Source: Verrucomicrobiia bacterium (GTDB lineage Bacteria; Verrucomicrobiota; Verrucomicrobiia; Verrucomicrobiales; DEV007). Taken from it: a DNA stretch of 64,000 bases. The DNA lies in the NCBI GenBank assembly GCA_030427505.1, contig JAUICH010000008.1, positions 186,001-250,000 of the forward strand. Direction: 5' to 3'. The notes beneath the pieces are model-generated. The model worked only from the letters and a program-made list of their open reading frames with translations. It searched no databases and was not told the origin of the DNA. Shown here in pieces: positions 35,416 through 43,108 of this stretch. The position numbers and the translations under genes are program-made. Each line of letters opens with the position of its first letter. Position 1 is the first letter of the stretch.

Positions 35416-35676
35416 ATGCCGCGAGACTATCGCGTGTTTGTGAACCTTGAGTGCCTTGACGTTCTCAAAAAGACGGGCAAGCGCCGTGAAGCTGTCATTG
35501 GTTTCTTTCGTGTCCTCGGATCAATCGCCCATCTGGGGGGCGATTTTCAGATGATCGACCCAGAGTCTTCCCGCCGGTTCGAAGTCACTCACGTCGCTGG
35601 ATTTGCGATTACTTGGTGGGTCGACGCCGCCGTTTACGAAGTGAAGGTCGTCGACGTTCATCCGATCGCAAATTAG
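35416..35676 (+). CDS. Small RelE/ParE-like toxin candidate
   Basis: 86 residues of a mixed alpha/beta protein: KKTGKRREAVIGFFRVLGSI, GGDFQMIDPESSRRFEV and a strand-rich C-terminus (FAITWWVDAAVYEVKVVDVH). The FEV...FAITWWV...VKVVDV pattern fits the C-terminal sheet of RelE/ParE-fold toxins, but no catalytic residue can be assigned. Pairing with the small gene just upstream supports a toxin-antitoxin module, a common passenger of integron cassettes. It closes the accessory island. Confidence 0.5.
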   Translation: MPRDYRVFVNLECLDVLKKTGKRREAVIGFFRVLGSIAHLGGDFQMIDPESSRRFEVTHVAGFAITWWVDAAVYEVKVVDVHPIAN

Positions 35677-35760
35677 GAGAAGTGAGTTTGGACGTTCTCC
35701 AAAAAATAGATGATTGAGCCGGGTGAGAGTGAGATCAACAGACTGCGGAATCGGTCCACC

Positions 35761-37209
35761 TTACTCTTCCGGCTTTTCCCGTTTTCCCGGGCCCTGGCGG
35801 GCCCGCTGGGGATCGTAGTCCGGGTTGGGGTGCATGAGTTGGGCGCCGGTGGCTTGGCGCCAGTTTTCGAGCATGGTGCGGAGGGTCTTGGCGCGGTCGG
35901 GTTGTTGGGTGGCGAGGTTGGTGGTTTCGCTGAGGTCTTCGGCCAGGTTGTAGAGTTCGAGGCTGCCGTCTTCGTAGCGTTCGATGAGTTTCCAGCTTCC
36001 CGCGCGGACGGCGCCGTAGGGGCCGGTGTTGCCGGCGTGGTAGTGGGGGAAGTGCCAGAAGAGGGCTTCGCGTTCCAGGCTGGCTTTGGGGTTTTTGAGG
36101 AGGGGTACCAGGCTGAGGCCGTCCATGGTGGCGTTGTGCGCGGCTTCGCCGGGGGCGCCGGAGGCGGCCAGGATAGTGCGGTAAAAGTCGATGCTGCACA
36201 CGGGATCCGCGCAGACGCCGCCGGGCTGGGTGACGCCGGGCCACTTCACGATGAGCGGCACGCGGTGGCCGCCTTCGTAGGCGGAACCTTTGCCGCGGCG
36301 GAGCGGGGCGTTGTCCGTGATGCCGGTTTCGCCGAGCTTGTCCGTGCCGGTGTATTTGTGGCTCAGGCCGCCGTTGTCGGAGGAGAAGATGACCAGGGTG
36401 TTTTCCGTCAGGCCCAGTTCCTCCAGCTTGGCCAGGACGCGGCCCGCGCTTTCGTCCAGGCTCTGGGTCATGGCGGCGTAGGCGGCATTGTCATGGACCG
36501 CGCCGTCTTTGATGAGGCCCTCGTATTTCTTCACCAGCTCCGGTTTTCCCTGAATGGGGGTGTGCACGACGTAGTAGGGGAAGTAGATGAAGAAGGGTTC
36601 GTCCTTCCACTGGTCGATCAGTTTCAGGCACTGGGTGGTGAGGTGATCGGTCAGGTAGTCGCCCTCCTTCGCCTCCGGCAGATCGAGTTTGTTTGGCAGA
36701 AAATAGCCGCCGGGGGGCGAACCGCTTTCCGTGCCGCCGATGTTCACGTCAAAGCCCTGGTGCTCCGGCAGGAACTCGCCGCCGCCGAGGTGCCATTTGC
36801 CGATGTGGGCGGTGTGATAGCCGGCGGCTTGCAGCGCTTCGGCGATGGTGGTGTGGCGCTGCTCCAGGTGGAGCGTCCAGTCCGGGGGACTGAGCTTCGC
36901 GTAGGGCAGCTTCGTGCCGGGAATCCAGTTCGTGACATGCAGGCGGGCCGGATACATACCGGTCATGACAGCGGCGCGGGTGGGGGAGCAGACCGTGCAG
37001 GCGGCGTAAGCGTCGGTGAAGCGGACCCCCTCCGCGGCGAGGCGGTCGAGGTTGGGTGTTTCGTGGAGGTCGCTCCCGTAGCAGCCTAGCCCGTTCCAGC
37101 CCAGGTCATCCGCGAGCAGAAGAACAATGTTAGGACGCTCCGCGCCGTGAGCCGTTCCGAGCAAAAAAGCGCCAGAAACCAGAAAGAAAAGCCAGTGTTT
37201 CATCGTCAT
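35761..37209 (-). CDS. Secreted type I (formylglycine) sulfatase
   Basis: 482 residues (480 if the second ATG, at 37203, is used). A signal peptide spans 1-22 (MKHWLFFLVSGAFLLGTAHG). RPNIVLLLADDLGWNGLGCY is followed by the sulfatase motif CSPTRA, Cys74 counted from the first ATG. GKWHLGGGEF, VIFSSDNGGLSH and KGSAYEGGHRVPLIVKWPG complete the active site. The C-terminus is Pro/Arg/Glu-rich. It acts on sulfate esters outside the cytoplasm; the substrate is unknown. It converges with the cassette island and is divergent from the TPR-peptidase operon. Confidence 0.94.
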   Translation of the reverse strand: MTMKHWLFFLVSGAFLLGTAHGAERPNIVLLLADDLGWNGLGCYGSDLHETPNLDRLAAEGVRFTDAYAACTVCSPTRAAVMTGMYPARLHVTNWIPGTKLPYAKLSPPDWTLHLEQRHTTIAEALQAAGYHTAHIGKWHLGGGEFLPEHQGFDVNIGGTESGSPPGGYFLPNKLDLPEAKEGDYLTDHLTTQCLKLIDQWKDEPFFIYFPYYVVHTPIQGKPELVKKYEGLIKDGAVHDNAAYAAMTQSLDESAGRVLAKLEELGLTENTLVIFSSDNGGLSHKYTGTDKLGETGITDNAPLRRGKGSAYEGGHRVPLIVKWPGVTQPGGVCADPVCSIDFYRTILAASGAPGEAAHNATMDGLSLVPLLKNPKASLEREALFWHFPHYHAGNTGPYGAVRAGSWKLIERYEDGSLELYNLAEDLSETTNLATQQPDRAKTLRTMLENWRQATGAQLMHPNPDYDPQRARQGPGKREKPEE

Positions 37210-37318
37210 CTTAAAGAACCCTATTTCCCGTTCCAGCCGGACGCTAATCCCTGATTAACAGGGGGTCGAGCCTGAATCCCGCTTTACGGCTGGCAGGAAA
37301 AACGCTTCATTGTCCTTC

Positions 37319-40081
37319 ATGATCGTTCCTCACCCCCGTTCGATCGTCGCGCTTCCGGCTGCCCTGGTATTGGCGCCGCTGGCGATGACGATGTGGGGTT
37401 CGTTGGCCCTGGGGCAGGCGGACTACCAGCGGTCGTTCGACGAGCAGAATCTGCCGCCCGTGCTGGAGGTCCTGGAGACGGGGGAATACGAACTCTGCGA
37501 GCGCATTTGCAGCGTGGCGATCCAGCGCGGCCAGCCCGCCCTGGAGTGGCGGACCATGAAAGTCCGGGCCATGATGGCCCAGGGCCGGGCCCAGGAAGCC
37601 TACGAATTCGCCCACGAAATTCTGGCGAACTATCCGAAGAGCCTACCGGGGCTGATGTTCGTCTATGACCTGGCCGACCAACTGGGCGATCAGGAAACGG
37701 CGGATGAGATCCTGCTCCAGTTCAATGATGTCGCGCTCGCGCTGAAGAAGGAAGACCGCACGCCTTCGGACTGGATCGCCATGGGGAAAGCCGCCCTCGC
37801 GCTGGGGGCCGATCCGCAGACCGTGCTGAAGCAGTATTTCGAACCCGCCCGGCGCATGCACAAAGAGACCGATCCGCCACCAGTGGGGGTCTACCTGGCT
37901 GTCGGCGACCTGGCCCTGGAGAAGTTTGATTACAGCCGCGCGGCAGACGAGTTCCGGGCTGGGCTGAAGGCGTATCCGAACGACCCGGACCTGCGCTTTG
38001 GCCTGGCGGAAGCCTATTTCCCCAGCGACCGGCAGAAGGCCATGGAGACCGTGGACCGGGTGCTGGAGCGCAACCCCAAGCACATCGGTGGCATTCTGCT
38101 GCGCGCGGAATACTGGATCGATTCCGAGCAATACAAGGATGCCGAGGAACTGCTGGGCATGCTCTTTTCCTTCAACCCCTCGGAGCCCAGGGGCTGGGCC
38201 TACCAGGCGGTGTTGGGGGAACTAGCGTATGCCGACGCAAAATTGTTCGAGAACTTCCGGAGCAAAGCCCTGGAACGCTGGGATCAGGACCCGGAAATCG
38301 ATCACCTGATCGGCCGGGTGCTGTCGCGGAACTACCGTTTCGCCGAGGGAGAAGCCCGGCAGCGGGCTGCCCTGGAGATGAACCCAAACTTTCTGCCCGC
38401 CAAGTTGCAACTGGCGCTCGATCTCCTGCGCCTGGGTGAAGAGGAAGAAGCCTGGAAACTGGCGGAAGAAGTGGCCGCGGCGGACCCCTACAACGTGGTG
38501 GCTCATAACCTGACGATCCTGCGGGACCAGATCAAAAACTTCGAGGTCATCTCCACGCCCGAGTTTCTCGTCCAGATGCCGAAGGACGAGGTGAAAATCT
38601 ACGGGGACCGCGCTTTGGAAATTCTCGTGGAGGCCCGTAAGGTACTCTGCGAGAAATACGGACTGGAACTGAACGAGCCCGTCCTGGTGGAGTTCTTCCC
38701 GGAGCAGCAGGACTTCGCCATCCGCACCTTTGGGAACCTGGGCGGGCAGGGCATCCTGGGCGCCTGCTTTGGCGCGGTGGTCACCATGAACAGCCCCGGC
38801 GGCCTGGCGGCGGGTCACCAGAACTGGGAGGCCACGCTGTGGCATGAGTTCTGTCACGTGGTGACTTTGTCAGTCACGAAGAACAAGATGCCCCGCTGGC
38901 TCAGTGAAGGCATTTCCGTGTATGAGGAAATGGAGCGCAACGAAGTATGGGGCCAGAAGATGACGCCGCGCTACCGGGAGATGATCCTGGGTGAGGACGC
39001 CCTGACGCCCGTGGGCCAACTGAGCAGCGCGTTCATCAGCCCGGAAAGCGGGGAGGCTTTGATGTTCGCTTACTACCAGTCCATGCTGGTGGTGAAGTAT
39101 CTGATCGATACCTACGGCATCGAATCGTTCCGGGGCATTTTGAGAGACCTGGGAGACGGCGAACTGATCAACGACGCCATCTCCAGCAACACGGCGCCCA
39201 TCGAAGACGTGGAAGCGGATTTCGATCACTACGCCGCTCAACTGGCGCAGAACCTGGGGAAAGGCGTGGACTGGACGATTCCTCAAGGTGAGGAGTTGCA
39301 GGCCTTGAAGAACCCGTCGGACCTGGCGGCTTACCTTGAAAAGCACCCGGAGAATCACTGGGCGCGGCAGACTCACACGATGAGCCTGCTTTCGATGAAG
39401 CGATGGGCGGAAGCCGCGGACTCCGCCCAGGCCTTGATCGACCTGTTTCCTGGCTACCTGGAAGAGAACAACGGCTACTGGCTGAAGGCGATGGCCTGCC
39501 GGGAACTGAATCGGGAAGGAGATGAAGCGGCCGCCCTGAGCGCATTGGCCGCCCGTTCCGCGGATGCGATGGGGGCCTACGATCGCCTGCTGGATTTGAA
39601 CCTGGAAGCTAAGCGATGGGAAGAGGTGGAAACCAACGCCCGCCGGATCCTGGCGGTGAATCCCTTCCAGCGGAAACCGCATTACTGCCTGGGGGTGGCA
39701 GATGAAGCCCTGGCCCACCGGGGGCAAGCCGTGGACTCCTTCGAGCGTCTGCTTCTCTTGCGTCCTGAGAACCCGGCGGAAGTGCGCTATCGGCTGGCCC
39801 GGTTGTTGAGAGAAGACGACGCGGCTGAGGCGAAGCGTTACCTGCTGGATGCGCTGGCTGAGGCGCCGCGTTACCGGGACGCGCATTCCCTCTTGTTGGA
39901 AATGAATCAGCCGAAGTCCAAAGCGCCAGCTTCGGGGCCGGCCGCCACGCCGAAGCCCGGTAAGGCCCCAGCGAAAGACACCCCAAATCCTGACGGGCTT
40001 CACCCTGAAAAATCCAAAGAGAACCGCGCCGGGCCAGCGCCCGCAACTGAACCTGAAGGGAAAACGAGAGCAGAGCCATGA
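37319..40081 (+). CDS. TPR-containing zinc metallopeptidase (MA clan), exported
   Basis: 920 residues from ATG 37319. An N-terminal hydrophobic export signal (about 5-30) ends in LALGQA. Many TPR-like repeats fill about 40-400 (e.g. ALYPNDPDLRFGLAEAYFPS-type helices) and again about 670-860. Between them lies a gluzincin peptidase: HEFCH with His509, Glu510 and His513, and the third ligand Glu530 in WLSEGISVYEE. The C-terminus is Pro/Ala/Lys-rich. It overlaps the DUF4159 gene by 4 bases and heads the long MoxR cluster, so it probably acts on envelope proteins together with that system. The substrate is unknown. Confidence 0.85.
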   Translation: MIVPHPRSIVALPAALVLAPLAMTMWGSLALGQADYQRSFDEQNLPPVLEVLETGEYELCERICSVAIQRGQPALEWRTMKVRAMMAQGRAQEAYEFAHEILANYPKSLPGLMFVYDLADQLGDQETADEILLQFNDVALALKKEDRTPSDWIAMGKAALALGADPQTVLKQYFEPARRMHKETDPPPVGVYLAVGDLALEKFDYSRAADEFRAGLKAYPNDPDLRFGLAEAYFPSDRQKAMETVDRVLERNPKHIGGILLRAEYWIDSEQYKDAEELLGMLFSFNPSEPRGWAYQAVLGELAYADAKLFENFRSKALERWDQDPEIDHLIGRVLSRNYRFAEGEARQRAALEMNPNFLPAKLQLALDLLRLGEEEEAWKLAEEVAAADPYNVVAHNLTILRDQIKNFEVISTPEFLVQMPKDEVKIYGDRALEILVEARKVLCEKYGLELNEPVLVEFFPEQQDFAIRTFGNLGGQGILGACFGAVVTMNSPGGLAAGHQNWEATLWHEFCHVVTLSVTKNKMPRWLSEGISVYEEMERNEVWGQKMTPRYREMILGEDALTPVGQLSSAFISPESGEALMFAYYQSMLVVKYLIDTYGIESFRGILRDLGDGELINDAISSNTAPIEDVEADFDHYAAQLAQNLGKGVDWTIPQGEELQALKNPSDLAAYLEKHPENHWARQTHTMSLLSMKRWAEAADSAQALIDLFPGYLEENNGYWLKAMACRELNREGDEAAALSALAARSADAMGAYDRLLDLNLEAKRWEEVETNARRILAVNPFQRKPHYCLGVADEALAHRGQAVDSFERLLLLRPENPAEVRYRLARLLREDDAAEAKRYLLDALAEAPRYRDAHSLLLEMNQPKSKAPASGPAATPKPGKAPAKDTPNPDGLHPEKSKENRAGPAPATEPEGKTRAEP

Positions 40082-40980
40082 AGACCCGTGCCCTTTTCTC
40101 AATCCACTGGCGCCGGTTGGCCATGGCGCTTGTTTCCCTGGTGGTTCCGGCGCTGGTCTCCGCGCAGGAAAGTAGCGGTGAGGGTGGAACGCCGAAGAAC
40201 TTCGGGGTCACGGATGGCTCCGCGCCCGAGAGCGCGCGGGACTACCGCTATGGGCGATATGAAGACTTTCCCACTTGGGATGTTAGCAAGGAAACGCCGA
40301 ACGACATTTTCACTTTCGCCCGGCTGCGCTACCAGTCCGGCACCTGGATGGGGCGGCGGAGCAAGTGGCTGATCGACTACCCGGACAGCGACTTGAATTT
40401 TTCGTATCGCCTGCAGCAGCTCACCTCCCTGGAGGTGAATCCAGAGCCAGTGGTGGTGGACATCGATCCGGAGCAACTCCGGCATTATCCCTTCGTCTAC
40501 ATGCTGGAAGCGGGCGACATCTACTTGTCCGATGACGAGGCCCGCATCCTCCGGGAGTATCTCCTGAATGGCGGCTTTATCATGGTGGACGATTTCTGGG
40601 GCTACCGGGAGTGGGACAATTTCTACCAGGGCCTGAAACAGATCTTTCCCGACCGGGAGCCTCAGGAGCTAAGCCTGGATCATCCCATCTTTCACATCGT
40701 ATTTGAGCTGAAGATCAAGCCGCAGATTCCGGCGGTGGGGATCGCCCTTCAGAACCGGGACCTGGGTATCACCTATGAGTCCAAAAATGGTTCCGAGGTA
40801 GCGCAATACAAAGGGGTCTATGACGACAACGGCCGCATGTGCATGATGATCTGTTTCAATACCGACCTCGGAGACGGCTGGGAAGAGGAGGGAACCGATC
40901 CCTGGTATTTTAGAGAGTTCTCCGAAAAGTATGCCTACCCACTGGGGATCAATATCATTTTTTATGCCCTGACCCACTGA
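40078..40980 (+). CDS. Exported DUF4159 protein
   Basis: 300 residues. A signal peptide spans about 1-29 (RRLAMALVSLVVPALVSAQE). The DUF4159 domain covers about 65-300: FTFARLRYQSGTWMGRRSKW, LRHYPFVYMLEAGDIYLSDD, LREYLLNGGFIMVDDFWGYR, LDHPIFHIVF and a C-terminal YPLGINIIFYALTH. The fold resembles glutamine-amidotransferase-like domains found in MoxR/BatA clusters; no catalytic role is known. The start ATG overlaps the peptidase stop (ATGA), so the two are translationally coupled. Confidence 0.85.
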   Translation: MKTRALFSIHWRRLAMALVSLVVPALVSAQESSGEGGTPKNFGVTDGSAPESARDYRYGRYEDFPTWDVSKETPNDIFTFARLRYQSGTWMGRRSKWLIDYPDSDLNFSYRLQQLTSLEVNPEPVVVDIDPEQLRHYPFVYMLEAGDIYLSDDEARILREYLLNGGFIMVDDFWGYREWDNFYQGLKQIFPDREPQELSLDHPIFHIVFELKIKPQIPAVGIALQNRDLGITYESKNGSEVAQYKGVYDDNGRMCMMICFNTDLGDGWEEEGTDPWYFREFSEKYAYPLGINIIFYALTH

Positions 40981-41042
40981 CCGAAACGGCCTTGGGCCGG
41001 ACATGAATTAAGCCCAAATTTCTCACCAAGTTCCAACATCCT

Positions 41043-42089
41043 ATGTCAACGCCATCCATTCCGATACGAGAAGACGACCCCGAGTTCGAAAAGGAGCGGG
41101 CGACCGTGGATAAACTTCACGCGGCCTACAGCACCATTACCGAAGAGTTGTCCAAGGTCATCATCGGACAGAAAGAAGTGGTGGAGCAGATGCTCATCGC
41201 GCTGCTGGCGGGCGGGCACAGTATCGTGACAGGGCCTCCCGGCCTGGCGAAGACCTTGCTGATAAAAACGCTGTCCCAGCTTTTCAGCCTGAGTTTCCAG
41301 CGCATTCAGTTCACGCCTGACCTGATGCCGGCGGACATTACCGGCACGGAGATCCTCGAAGAGACCGAGCACGGCCGGGAACTGGTCTTCGCGAAAGGTC
41401 CCATCTTCGCGAACATGATCCTGGCGGATGAAATCAACCGCACGCCGCCAAAGACCCAGTCCGCCCTGTTGGAGGCCATGCAGGAGCACCAGGTGACCGT
41501 GGCGGGGGAGAGCATGAAGCTGGAGGAACCTTTCTTCGTGTTGGCCACGCAGAACCCCATCGAAATGGAGGGCACCTACCCGCTGCCGGAAGCCCAGTTG
41601 GACCGTTTCATGATGAACATCGTGATCGACTACCTGAGCGAAGACGATGAAGTGGCGGTGGTGACCCAAACCACGGGCGAGTTCAAGGCGAAGATCGAAG
41701 CCATGTTCACCGGGCAGGACTTGATTCAGTGTCAGGAGATTGTGCGGAAGGTGCCCATCGCGGAAGACGTGGCGCGTTATGCCGTGCGCCTGGCGGCGGC
41801 GTCGCGGCCGGGGCGGGAAGGCGTGCCGGACTTCGTGAACGAGTGGGTGAACTGGGGCGCCGGCCTGCGCGCCGGGCAGTACCTGGTCCTGGGCGGCAAG
41901 ACGCGGGCGCTCTTGAAAGGCCGGTCCCACGTGACGATCGAAGACATCCGGACCCTGGCGCTGCCGGTGCTGCGCCACCGTATCCTGGTGAACTACCGGG
42001 CCCAGGCCGAAGGCGTCAGCGTGGATGACGTGATCGCCCGGTTGATCGACAGCGTGCCGGAGAAAGCCGCCGCCAAAGTTAAAGCCTGA
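41043..42089 (+). CDS. MoxR-family AAA+ ATPase
   Basis: 348 residues. Walker A GPPGLAKT (64-71), Walker B MILADEINR (Asp/Glu at 129-130), sensor ATQNPIEMEGTYPLPEAQLD with arginine-finger region DRFMM, and a C-terminal lid with LKGRSHVTIEDIRTLALPVL. MoxR ATPases work as chaperones that insert cofactors or metals, or remodel VWA-domain partners. The partners are encoded next: a DUF58 protein 11 bases downstream and a BatA-like protein. Cytosolic. Confidence 0.95.
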   Translation: MSTPSIPIREDDPEFEKERATVDKLHAAYSTITEELSKVIIGQKEVVEQMLIALLAGGHSIVTGPPGLAKTLLIKTLSQLFSLSFQRIQFTPDLMPADITGTEILEETEHGRELVFAKGPIFANMILADEINRTPPKTQSALLEAMQEHQVTVAGESMKLEEPFFVLATQNPIEMEGTYPLPEAQLDRFMMNIVIDYLSEDDEVAVVTQTTGEFKAKIEAMFTGQDLIQCQEIVRKVPIAEDVARYAVRLAAASRPGREGVPDFVNEWVNWGAGLRAGQYLVLGGKTRALLKGRSHVTIEDIRTLALPVLRHRILVNYRAQAEGVSVDDVIARLIDSVPEKAAAKVKA

Positions 42090-42100
42090 CCGAAGAGGGC

Positions 42101-43108
42101 ATGAAGGACGCCTCCGCCACCGCCGCAAGAACCGGCGCCCCGCCGAGAAGCATGGGCTTTCTCGACACGGCCGCGCTGATGCGCATCAAGTCCCTGGAAC
42201 TGCGCGCCCGCGTGGTGGTGGAGGGTTTTCTCAAGGGCCTCCACCGCAGCCCGTATCATGGCTTTTCCGTGGAGTTCAGCGAGTATCGCCAGTACGTGCA
42301 GGGAGACGATCCCCGCTACATTGACTGGAAAGTGCTGGCGCGGAGCGACCGGGTGTTCATCAAGAAGTTTGAGGACGAGACCAACCTGCGCTGCCAGTTG
42401 CTGGTGGATAACAGCCGGTCCATGGCCTACGGCAGCGGGGAGGTTACCAAGGCACAGTACGCCGCGACCCTGGCCGCGACGCTGGCCTGTTTCCTGATGG
42501 CTCAGGGCGATGCCGTGGGGCTGACGACCTTTGATGAGAAAGTGGATCAGCACGTACCGGCCCGGAACCGGCCCGGACACCTGAGACGGGTGATGCTTCA
42601 CCTGGAGAAAGCCCCTTCCGGAAAGGGCACCGACGTGTCCCAGCCGCTGGCTCATGTGAGCGAACTGATGACCCGGCGGGGCATTCTGGTACTGGTCTCG
42701 GATCTGTTGGCGCCCCTAGACACCCTGGAAACGCAGCTTTCCTATCTGTCCGCCGCCGGACATGACGTGGTGGTGTTTCAGGTCATGGATCCCATGGAGT
42801 TGAGCTTCGACTTTCAGAAAGCCACCCACTTCCGGGACCTGGAGTCCGGCGCCGATCTGTATGTGGACCCTGGAGTGGCGCGGGCTGGTTACTTGAAAAG
42901 GCTGCAAGCTCACCTGGATGCCCTGCGGCGCACCTGTGAAAAGCACGGCATCGAGTACCACCTGCTGCCCACGGACCGTCCCCTGGAGTTGATGCTGCAT
43001 GACTTCATCGTGGCGCGCCGCCGGGTGTCCTTGCCGGCGCGGGCGCGGAACCTGAGCAGTGGAGGCGGTGGTAAGGGAGGCAGCACTTCGAACCGGAACG
43101 CCGCGTGA
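42101..43108 (+). CDS. DUF58 domain protein
   Basis: 335 residues. The DUF58 signature is DPRYIDWKVLARSDRVFIKK followed by FEDETN. A VWA-like fold carries the MIDAS-type motif LLVDNSRSMAYG and LVLVSDLLAPLD. No membrane helix is seen, so it is cytosolic. In MoxR-Bat loci it is the immediate partner of the ATPase. It overlaps the next gene by 4 bases (GTGA). Confidence 0.93.
   Translation: MKDASATAARTGAPPRSMGFLDTAALMRIKSLELRARVVVEGFLKGLHRSPYHGFSVEFSEYRQYVQGDDPRYIDWKVLARSDRVFIKKFEDETNLRCQLLVDNSRSMAYGSGEVTKAQYAATLAATLACFLMAQGDAVGLTTFDEKVDQHVPARNRPGHLRRVMLHLEKAPSGKGTDVSQPLAHVSELMTRRGILVLVSDLLAPLDTLETQLSYLSAAGHDVVVFQVMDPMELSFDFQKATHFRDLESGADLYVDPGVARAGYLKRLQAHLDALRRTCEKHGIEYHLLPTDRPLELMLHDFIVARRRVSLPARARNLSSGGGGKGGSTSNRNAA

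Noticed and set aside
35686-35700. Another attC right core (GACGTTCTCC) after the toxin-like gene
   Set aside because: It resembles the right end of site 1, but no left core or folding partner is visible between the gene's stop and this point.
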